This document shows, one piece after another, positions 24,002 to 34,724 of a stretch of DNA of 64,000 bases (positions are counted from its first letter, which is position 1; each line of letters starts with the position of its first letter). The stretch is from Rhabditoides inermis (lineage: Eukaryota > Nematoda > Chromadorea > Rhabditida > Rhabditidae). Under the pieces are notes generated by a model that had not been told where the DNA came from, ran no database searches, and saw nothing but the letters and a program-made list of their open reading frames with translations. The translations under genes and the position numbers were made by a program. The stretch spans positions 47,501 to 111,500 of the forward strand of contig CAWZYM010000117.1 of NCBI GenBank assembly GCA_963966185.1. The letters are read 5' to 3'.

Positions 24002-27000
24002 ATGACTCGTCTCGAGTGGCGGTGAGTTCATTTTCTCTCCTCGTCTTTTATTTTCCGGTCTGTTCACACTGTCCTTTCATTCTGTTATCGCGGTGATATC
24101 GTTCATCTCAGTGCTTCTAGGCTGTTGCTGCTTCTACTGATGTGTCGCTCCAGTCTCGGCGGCACCCGGACAAAGGCGTTCAGTGAGTGTTGTTCTACTA
24201 ATTTGTATAGGTGATTTGAAATTTGCATTCGACGCCAATTCCACGATTGGGCATTCCCCCGTCCATTTTGCCGGATTTTCACCAGACATCTTTTGATGCA
24301 ACGAACACTTTTAGGATATTTGGGTACTAGAAGCTATGCGTTCGCACATATAGGGGTTTTACAGTCATTTTTTTTTAACAGTCAAGGTAGTAACAGTCAT
24401 TTTTGTCAAAAATGCAAATTATGCTAATTAAGAGACCATGACCTCAAATAGGTCAATTTTTGTTAATATTAGAAAATAAGTGCTCGTTCGATTACTCATA
24501 AGATTTTAAAACATATTTTATAAAACATGATTTTCATGAAAGTCGTGTTGAAAGAAAATATGACATACTGCAAAATGAATGAACATACTCTCACGGCACG
24601 GATAATTGCACAGCGCGCTTCACAGAGAGAGAGCGGCGCGCGCTTGCGGAGCGGTCAGTGCGAGCGCCACTGTCCACTGTGCAACTATCCGAACCGTGAC
24701 TCTGTCCTTTTCCGATGAAGATTCTTTTTTCTTAAAAATGGTAGTTTGTCTCGAGGTGGAACATCTCCAAAAATTCAAAAATATGCAAATTTTTCAATTT
24801 TCATGTCATAACTTCTTTCAACATGACTTCCATGAAAATCATGTTCATAAAAAGTGTTTTGGAATTTCATGAGGAATCGAACGAGCACATATTTTCTGAC
24901 TTTTAAGAAAATTGACATGTGTTAGGTCATGGTCCCTTAATTGGGTAATGAGGGTCATTTGCAAGTCAAATGAAACAGAGTTCTTTAGTCACTTTTGAAG
25001 ATAATTACTCTCATATGTGGAATACAACATGTATTTCTAGAATGTTCCAACTACAAATCGAACGTGCGTGCAGTGGTTGATCTTGGGAAGAGTGCGGAGT
25101 GGCAGGATAGGCTAGTGGCAGCGGCGGCAGACTGGCTCGCCCCCAACACTGTCCAACCGCCATCGGAACCAACACTTAGAGGAGTGATCGAGGTATGTTT
25201 TGCATTCCTTCCCGAGTTATTTGCTCAAGTGAAGTGTTGCAAAGAATTCACTAAGCTAGACAAACATATTTTCAGCACTTGTTTGGTATCAACAATGCCA
25301 CGTCGTTTGACGTCTTGATTCGAGAAATTGAAGAAAAGACTCCGGTTAGATAGTCGCATTTTGTAAAAAGTATACAAGATATATTTAGATGTCATTTGTA
25401 CCCTCTATATTAATCGGTTTCCTGTCGCTTGCTAGCTTTATCGCTGTACTTTGCTACATTCTATACACCACAAAGAGAAAGGCAGCTGAAAAGGTTGGTG
25501 TATCAACGTTTTAACTCTTAATTCATATTTCAAGACGTTGAAAACGGTTTCATGCTCTTCGAAGTCAGTTTCCATTCCTTTACTGACAAAGGATCATTCG
25601 CTTCAAATATTTCTCTTGAAGGTACATGAATTGCTCAAAAAAGTTGGGAAGCCCAGAAAGGGTTTTGTTTTTATTTCGTCCAATTTCGGTCAAAATCGAA
25701 AGCCGTTCGAATAGCCACCACTGTTGTGGTTAAGTAACTGTTCTGTTTCAGATATCGATTGCTATTGTATCGATTTTCACTCTGGCGTGTATCATTCTAT
25801 CGATTGTGTATGTCAGTGCTTTCTTCCACACTCACAACAAAATATCCAAGAATTTTCCCAACGACCTAAACACTCAGCTCAAAAGTTTGTGAAGTACTAT
25901 TAAGTTCAAACGATTGATAGTGTATTTAGACATTTATAATGAAATGTTCGAGTTCATGTGTACTATTCGTGAGTCCATTGAGAATCCAAAGGAAAACAAG
26001 ATATCAGCACTCAATAGTGTTTTTGGCAAACAGGTATTTTAAAGCAACAGTGGCGACCTATTTTCGACTCGGAGTATTATTAAAAATCATATTATCCTAA
26101 CACATTTGCAGTTTTTGCGAAAGAACGACGATTCTGCGTTATTTTCGATTCTGCCACTGCCAAGAATGCAGCTCAAAATTTGAAAAAATTTCCCGCCAAC
26201 GCTTCACTGCAAAAACTGGGGTCGGAGACATAACCACAAATAAACAACGCCCGGTCACTTGCTTCTTTGCTCAGTGCATGTGCGCTGCGTTGTGACCCCC
26301 GATTTTTGCGGGTTCGATTCCGGTCACCGCCAAATGTTTTGCTCGTGTGAAAATGAGGAGTTGTGGCAGGTTGTGGCAGAAACAACTCGCCACTGTTCCT
26401 TTAATGTGTATTTTTTTTCCTATTCATTACATGTTTTTACTGTTTATTTACAGTTGAAAGAAATAAACGCAACCGTTTTGAGCAAAAGTCAACCAATTGA
26501 TATCACGGTAATTTTAAGCATTATTAATTATTTTACTTGCTATTCAAGAACGCTCTGATTGATCATTTTACTAAAGTGGATATGACGAGTATTGATACGG
26601 GTTTTCATGCAACAAAGGTTGATTTTATATTATTTTTCGTTCAACTTAAATTTATTTCAGAGGGAATTCGAAATTCTAGCTTTACCTGATGTCGTCAAAG
26701 CAGCTGAGAAAACTCGCGAATTTTTCAAAACAAAATTCGAAATATACTTTCATCATGCACAAAAGGATACGGTATAATCATGGGCAGAATTATAAACATA
26801 TGTTTGCAGACAAGTGTTAATAACATACATAACATCCTCAATAACAACGCTGTTACATACTCTAAGGAACTGTTCAAAATCAAATTTTATCGAGCTCCGA
26901 ATTTGTTTTCCAAAACGGTAAACAGTGGATTTTGGTTTTAATTTTTTCTGACATCAGATCCACAATGAATTAAATATATTCGATAAAGAAAAGAAGAAAA

Positions 27001-30000
27001 TGAGTAAACATGCATCGGAGGTATCTACTACTTACGTATTGATCGTTTTACGGTTTTCTTTCAGTACATCACTACAAATGAAGTTGCCATTCGAATGTTG
27101 TTCTTTTTCAAAGTGTTGATAGGTGTTTCTTCTATATTGATTATATCATTCTACTTTGCTCCGAGTGAGTTATCCATTAACTTGAATGTTAACGAATTCA
27201 TTTTTCAGTTAAGCCCCAGATCATTTTGATTGGATCCGGCATCTTATTTATCTTGATTCTCATTCCAGTAGTTTACATGCCGTATGTTTTGAACTTCTCA
27301 TTTCGATTATCTTTTAACATTTATTGATTACAGAAGTGTTTCAAAATTTGCTGATGTGAGACAAACCAGCTGCAATTATTTTGTTGAAAACGAACAGAGT
27401 GTTTGGAAGCTTGCTGGAAATATGAACGATACATTCTTACATAGAAATGCACTGTGAGTATTTAACATGCTCTACACATGCATGCTGAGCGTTCAGAGAT
27501 ATGGGGAAGTGCTACAAGGAGAATGGTCACATTTTCTTTGAAAGCTATACAGATCGCACTTTACAAGGTTCTGATTACTTTCACTACTACTGTGATAACT
27601 AATGAAATATTTGTCATAGGTATTTTCGACGAACTGTCAACAACACGTGAAGTTATTCAAACGTTGTCCTCTAATCACACGTCAGCTATTCTTGAAAGAC
27701 TTATGGTACACTTTGTTATCAGTTATTTTGAAAACGTTGTTTTTTTCAGCTTCTGCAAAACAAATACTTCGAGTTTGATCAAAAAGTGAACGATACTCTG
27801 AAAAGTTGTTCTGGAGTCGTTTCAAAAGCGTTGGAATGTTTCGAAGACGAAAAATACGACAAAAATTGGGGACGTGATTTTCTCAGGACGGCCGTTGAAA
27901 ACTTTCTGGTCGGGAAAATATTCTTGTTCAGAAATATCCAAAAGAGTTTATTTCACAGGCAGATTGGAACTGTGACACTGACAATCAGAAATGCAAGAAT
28001 TTAACAGCATTTGTTGATCTCAGCAATCATTTGAAACACAGAATTGAAGACCCTGGAGTCTACGAAATGTTCTCTGTTATAGAAAACACTACAACAGCTA
28101 TAAAAGTAAATCATTTTTGATGCTTCATCTTTATTCTATTCATTTTCAGACAACATTAATGAAGGCTCTACCAAAGGATTGTCAAATGAATGTGATTTAT
28201 ACAAACATCGTAGCCCGAGCTTGCAATCAGGTCAAACCATACTACTTGATTGTCAATACACTGTGTGAGTAGAGACACCTACTATTTATTTACTACTCAT
28301 AAGAAGACTTAATTTAGACATATACATGGCATGTCTATTTCTGTTCGGAATTATATCTTTCCTGATTGGTCGTCTTCGATTTCTCGATCCTGTACGAATC
28401 AAGTTAAAAGGACTGAAGGTAGTAGCATTTTCATAATGTAAAGTACAAACGTTTATATTCTCAGCGTGAGCTCAACATTGAAAATCAGATGAAATTCGGA
28501 AATAGTATTGGCATATCTTTGGTATGTTGGCATATCTTTGGTATGAAAATCGATTACAATTGTTCAGGATTGTGTTGGTAATGATCCAAGGAAAATATAT
28601 AAAGACTTCATGAGGCGAACATTGCCACAACAATCGATAGAGAGAACTTCAAACAGCAAAATGTCGCAATCAAAACAGAGCGGAGTCAACGAATCGAAAG
28701 AATCGAGCGAAACAACCATGGTTGATTTGGGATGGCCGGCAGATCACAACTACTTTGATGGAAACTGGGTGGTTCCGTTTGGGCATGCTCACAAGTGAGA
28801 GTTCTGACACTGAACGAAGTTGAATGCTGTTTAGATATATTGTAACCGCTGCTCCGACCGCAGACACCGCCGTTGACTTCTGGCATGTGGTCTTCCGATA
28901 CAACTGCAAGGCTATCGTCATGCTATGCGACTTTGTGGAGAACGAGAACGGAAAGTCGGTCGAAAAATGCGTCGAGTATTGGAATGAACAAACGCATCGA
29001 GTGTTCGAGAACCAGTTTGCAAAATATACGGTATGCTTGAAACAATTATTGGTTTATACATTGTTGCGATTCAGATCAAATGCAAGTCAAAGAACAAGGC
29101 TGCTGTCAAGAATCTGAAACACATGGTTTTCACTGTGTCCAAGTATGTTCGCGTGTTATAACGAGAAATGGTATATGTGGTGTTTAGTGGGTACGTGAAG
29201 AAAGAGGTCCAACTGCTGCAATACACTGGCTGGCAAGACTGCCTCGCGCCTGGAAACCCGGAAGAATTGGCGCAAGTGATGAGGATGCTATACGAGAACA
29301 TTGGAAACACGGACGAGCCAGTGGTCGTCCACTGCGCTGACGGACTCGGAAGGAGCGCAGCTTTCGTCGGTGATTTAAAACTCGCAATTGATGTATACGC
29401 TTAACTTACTTAAGGCATGGATGTCCTCATGAGCATCGTTGATTCGGATTCTAATCCTGAGCCGTTCGATCTCATTCAGGTTGGTTGATCTCATACCGTT
29501 TCTATGACCTTTTTTGTTAAGACGATGCGTTCTTTCCGAGCCAACAGCTACACTGACAAGTGGCAGTACTACTTCACATACATCTGCTTCTTCCAATTTC
29601 ACATCATGGTAATACTCGTAAACTCGTATTGTCTTTCTCAAAAACGTGTTTGCCCTTTAGAATCTCACATATGGCGAGTCTTCGAAAATCTACGCTTACC
29701 TGAATGATCGCAAGGCTTCGTTTGTCGAGAAAATAAAGGCAGTGCCTGTTGCGGAAGACTATACTGGACTTAGGAAGAGAAGGTTAGAATTGGCAGAAAA
29801 CTACGTGGATTTCCAAACAACCGTTCTGGCTATGGACAAAAAGAAAAAGAAGGAATCTTCATCGCAAAAGGACAGAGTATGTTCATTTATTTCGCAGTTT
29901 ACAGTTTGACTGAAATGCGTTAAGAAACTAACTGGATCGTATCTCAAAGGTTGCAATGATGAATATCTACTGGGCAAGCCTCTGGGAGCAGGAACCTATG

Positions 30001-31427
30001 GAGAAGTCTATCAAGCGACCAAGAAAAAACAAGAATCGAAAGAAAACACAGAAACTGGTCTATCGAAAAACAAGGGAATCAAAGAAGTTTACGCGATCAA
30101 GACTGAAAAACGCGGAGTTTCCGCTGCACTTATTGTAAGTTAATCCTCAGCAGTTGAAAGTATCGATTTCGTTTAGTCTGAAATATTCGTTCTCATGGAT
30201 GTCTCAGCGAATGCTCTCGAAAACAGAAACCAAATTGTTCAGTACGTGGATAAGGGTATATTGTAATTGTATTTCACCTGTCTCATTGAAAACTTTTCAG
30301 GTCACACACCGAGCTTCCATTTCTTGGTCATGAGTCTCGTCGGAAAATCACTTACCACTGTACAACAGCATGTGCGCCAGAAACTAAAGTGACTATTGAA
30401 AACAACCCTACTCCCTACTCCCTACTCATATTTCAGCACTTTCTCTGCTATGTATCTCTCTATCCAATCATTCAATGCAGTCCACCAGTTGCACCGATGT
30501 GGATTTATTCATAGGTCAAGTTAAGACTATTTAGTTTTTCAATTATATTTTTAAGGGACATCAAACCCGGGAACTTTGCGATCGGTGGGAAGAAAAATGA
30601 GAAAATGGTGTACATTTTCGACTTTGGAATGGCTTGGCGAAGCGTTGATAATCTGGGGAAAGTCAATGTTCGCAAGGGAAGAGAACACGGTTTCATCGGA
30701 ACACTTAGGTAGGAGAATCTTTTTGAAAAATAATGGGTTTTTTTGTTGAGATATGCTCCACGCGCTGCTCATGAAATGAGAAAACAGCATCCCAGTGACG
30801 ACCTCGAATCCTGGCTCTTCATGAGCATCGAGGTGTCTTAACCGGTTATCATTTGTCGCGCAAATCTATATTCAGATGTTCCAAAAGCTGCCGTGGAAAG
30901 GAAACGTGGACAAAGAATTTGTATTGCGAGAAAAATGCAATATGATGGAGGGAAAATGTAGGATCTCGCATCAATGACGTCATCAGCCTTTTGGATTGCA
31001 GACATGACGTCACTGCAGTACAGAGGTCTACCTGTCGCGATGCTACACGTCATCAAGTATTGTTTTATATGACGGATTATTCTTTTACTGATTCTAGGCA
31101 TATCTATTATTCTAGGCATATCTATGACATGAACCCCCACGATGTTCCTGACTACCGAGCAATAATGCATATCATGATGGGCGCAGAGTGCGATCTCATT
31201 GTGACTACCACATTCGTATCCTCGTCTGATAACATGTTTTCCAGCGGGATCTCGACTGGATCAACTCGGTGAAAATCCATGATAGGGCACAGTACGAGGT
31301 AGGATTCAGGCCCCTTATAAAAACAGGTAGCATGTATTATCGTACTTTTTAGTCGCTCGCTACCCGTGCGACCTCGAGGGACAAGAAGGCGATTCTCGCC
31401 AGTTTCAAGCCCCTCAGTCGCCTATAA
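24002..31427 (+). CDS. Prominin-like five-pass protein fused to a tyrosine phosphatase and a CK1-type kinase
   Basis: Forty exons join without a break in frame to about 1390 residues. Exons 1-2 (24002-24021, 24121-24182) give a signal peptide (MTRLEWRLLLLLLMCR). TM1 is residues 104-128 (25389-25493), TM2 137-161 (25752-25884), TM3 about 360-383 (27065-27164), TM4 385-404 (27209-27281) and TM5 646-666 (28318-28418). Two large Cys/N-glycosylation-bearing loops lie between TM2-3 and TM4-5, the prominin layout, which puts the C-terminus in the cytosol. A PTP domain follows (about 750-975; YIVTAAPT, DFWHVVF, WQD at 876-878, HCADGLGR at 909-916). A CK1/TTBK-like kinase fills 1057-1370: LGAGTYGEVY, Lys1103, HRDIKPGN at 1195-1202, DFG at 1218-1220. 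TAA at 31425. The gene could be two overlapping transcripts, but exons 22-30 stay open and in phase across both joins. A possible 38-nt intron (27894-27931) is the least secure junction. Confidence 0.83.
24426..24941. mobile_element. Foldback MITE in intron 2 of the fusion gene
   Basis: About 516 bp with long inverted ends: AATTAAGAGACCATGACCT at the left and AGGTCATGGTCCCTTAATT at the right, and pairing continuing inward for about 140 bp (GTGCTCGTTCGATT with AATCGAACGAGCAC). A second, inner inverted pair (CGGATAATTGCACAG and CTGTGCAACTATCCG) flanks a GC-rich core. A fragment of repeat family B abuts its right end. Confidence 0.75.
26039..26404 (+). mobile_element. TTAA-ended MITE with tRNA-like segment, copy 2, in fusion-gene intron 7
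   Basis: Matches 18404-18756 from TTAAAGCAACAGTGGCGACC to GGCGAGT-complementary right end CGCCACTGTTCCTTTAA. The tRNA-like block (about 26258-26335) keeps GGTTCGATTCC. It sits sense-oriented in the intron between exons ending at 26033 and starting at 26454. Confidence 0.78.
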
Positions 31428-31850
31428 CTCCACTACTAACACTTATCTTATAACTTAAAATACTCACCATAGCGTTGTTATAACTTATATTCACTTGTCT
31501 GTATCAAACTACAAAGCCCATTTACATTTTAGTGAAAACCCTAAACAAACGAGGTTAAGAATAAATGGTTGAAAATAAACGATTCGTGAAGAGCCGTTAA
31601 AGGAAAAAGAGTAGTAACAGAGAGTAGTAACAGAAGCAGCGAGAATTTCCGGGATCACTTTTTCAACAGCTGTTTTTGAATCGTCAGATGCCTAATTGAG
31701 TTTATAAAACTTTGACGTGTATTCACTTATATTGTTATTCGTTGTCGTAGTATTTATCAATATCAGAATCAGAAAATGTTACTTGTGGTCAAGTTTCGAT
31801 CATTGTGAAATATCCATGCGCCACAGAAAGCGAAGAGATTCCTCCGAGTG
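31428..31850. other. Gap between fusion gene and PTP relic
   Basis: AT-rich 3' flank with AATAAA at about 31560 and again near 31575, candidate polyadenylation signals of the fusion gene. A GAGTAGTAACAGA duplication lies at 31607-31633. No exon was recognised. Confidence 0.45.
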
Positions 31851-31852
31851 TT

Positions 31853-32011
31853 TCATCGTCTATGTAACACAATTCGCAGTACCCCCTCCCTCGAACACAC
31901 TGTGGCCGACTTCTGGCGAATGGTGTTTGAGAGCACTGCGCCGTCGATCGTCTTTTTTCTGCAACGACAACGACGGTAAGTAGTGAGAAGAAGAGAGAAC
32001 GGGAAGGCAAG

Positions 32012-32056
<45 letters not shown>

Positions 32057-33034
32057 GAGAGAGAGCGAGAGAGAGATGGGAGAGATATACCCGTCATTTC
32101 AGCATTCGGCGAGGTTTGGCCGCGTACTGTGGGCGGGTTCGCCAACTACGGAGAGATGTTCGTCCAAAACAAGAGAAAGGAAACGCTGGACAGATACGAC
32201 AAGCTGGCCATCGAGGTGCTGCCGTCCGGACGCTCGAACGCCAAGCTGACTTCGGTATAGTCACTTCATTTAATTTATATTATCAAATCTCACCATAACC
32301 ATTACCACCCGCCGCACCTACACAATCTCGATCATTCCTACATAAATTATACATCACTCTACTCTACTCTACTGTAACTTGCAGGTATTTCGGATGACTT
32401 CGTGGGCAGCGGGTGGCGCGCCTCCATCTCCTCTCCGTCTCCTCCGCTTGCTGCGCGACGCCAAGACAGCTGACGTCACGAAGCCGATGGGGCAGGTACG
32501 GGGGTACGGTAGCGTACTGTAGCCGCCGACAATGGAGGTGATTCTGGTGTAGGGCGCTGGAGTGGGAAGGGCGGGGAGGCGGGGACCAAGCTGCTCATCG
32601 ACCGCATCATCTCCAGCCTCTTTAAAAAAAGCAATTGCGTCCCGCCTTCGACCCATCTAGCCCTCGAGGTTCCAGGCGACAACCGTGAACACGGAGAAGC
32701 AGCTGAATTACCTGCGCGAGCAGAGGGCCGGCGTCGTCGAGAGCGCCGAGCAGTACGTGTTCGCGCACGCCACGGCACTCGATTACATCAAGGTAGGGAG
32801 TGTTCAGAGGCGATTCGAAAATGAATTTTGGAGGCAATTCGGTAGTATTGTATTGTGAAGAGACTGACCGCAACTGCAGCCCCCGCCCCCCCAAACCCCG
32901 CCCACTCACCGATGCAGACAACGGTCCATCAGCTGTGCAGCGTCGCTGAGACACGGGACACCACCGCCTACAGAAAAATGTGTTCCTGTGGCGTTAAATT
33001 CCCGAACAAAGTCATTAAAATTGTATTTTTATAA
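31853..33034 (+). pseudogene. Decayed nematode-type protein tyrosine phosphatase
   Basis: PTP exon remnants in order: 31880-31978 (TVADFWRMVFE), 32103-32254 (YGEMFVQNKRKETL ... EVLPSGRSNAKL), 32385-32495 (MTSWAAGGAPPSPLRLL), about 32553-32663 (GAGVGRAG, then LLIDRIISSLF in another frame), 32676-32792 (REQRAGVVESAEQYVFAH) and 32918-33034. The WPD loop reads WAAG, without its acid. The HCxxxxxR loop is broken: ILV, a stop, then GAGVGR, with no Cys. A 5-nt GC-rich duplication shifts frame after GVGRAG, and the C-rich run at about 31882 also shifts frame. Three later exons remain open with good splice sites. It is probably a tandem paralogue of a phosphatase that has died; a catalytically dead adaptor protein is the alternative. 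It lies 430 bp downstream of the PTP-kinase fusion. Confidence 0.65.
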
Positions 33035-33088
33035 AACATAAATGTTTGACAAGATTCCGTCAAAAACACGTAATTCGATTCCACCAAC

Positions 33089-33625
33089 ACTTTATCAAAT
33101 TCAAGTTAGTCATACAACATACAACATTCACAATACGAGTTTATTCACTGATTGGAAAGTCATACACCATATAGTCATCCACAGCGTTATAAAATTACAA
33201 ACTACTCAGTATACAAAACTTATCTGCAAAATATCACGAATCTTGACCCGAGTATGTCAGAATAAAACTGTGAGCGCAGGCAACTGCCGGTGCGTGCGTA
33301 AGCGGGTGGACACAGTCCGGTCAGAGCCTGGATGCAATATCCACATCCTGGAAGGACTCGCTGCCCTCCGCCGAGACTCACACCACCGTCTGCCAGCGCT
33401 GCTTCACCTTGCTCATCGGAACTGCGTACACGATCAGCCTGCAAGCAGTTCATCTTCCTCCCTCCCACCCCCCCCCCCTCTCTCTCTCTCCTCCCCCTCC
33501 CTCCTCCCACCTGTCGTGCACAGTGACGACCGACATGATGAGTTCGTCCTCACTGACGGTGGCGGCAAGTGAGTGTGGCTGGGGCAGCGCGCGGATTCGG
33601 ATCAGCGGTGGGATCTCCGCCTGCG
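33089..33625 (-). CDS. Duplicate of the last two exons of a beta-propeller-like gene
   Basis: Minus-strand exons 33620-33511 and 33438-33378 (TGA) encode exactly the same 57 residues as 62464-62355 and 62282-62222 at the other end of the window: AEIPPLIRIRALPQPHSL ... VVTVHDR, then LIVYAVPMSKVKQRWQTVV. The roughly 290 bp of downstream non-coding DNA also matches. I count about 12 differences in the coding part, all synonymous, and acceptor and donor sites are preserved. The exons expected upstream were not found between 33625 and 34500, where an (AT)n region lies. Either the gene body is rearranged or missing from the assembly, or the copy is a very recently stranded fragment. Confidence 0.72.
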
Positions 33626-33782
33626 AATCGATCGGTGACACCACATCCACACAGCTCTCTTTCCGTGTGGCTACACTGTATTCTATCCTCTCTTTTCCAT
33701 TTACGAATGTTCCTACAGTTTCATGCTACCAACTCTGTTCCGGTTCACTTGTTCACAAATGAACTGTCGTACTGTCGCTCTT

Positions 33783-33860
33783 CACGGCGATTCACAATTC
33801 AAAAAAACGCTATCTGAAATCAGCCGCGACAGGCGTAGCGCCCCGCCCATTCGGTCTCGA

Positions 33861-33862
<2 letters not shown>
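33783..33862 (+). mobile_element. MITE family D, truncated copy
   Basis: CACGGCGATTCACAATTC and AATCAGCCGCGACAGGCGTAGC match the left part of 60285-60523. The match ends exactly where an (AT)n tract begins. Confidence 0.7.
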
Positions 33863-34724
<862 letters not shown>

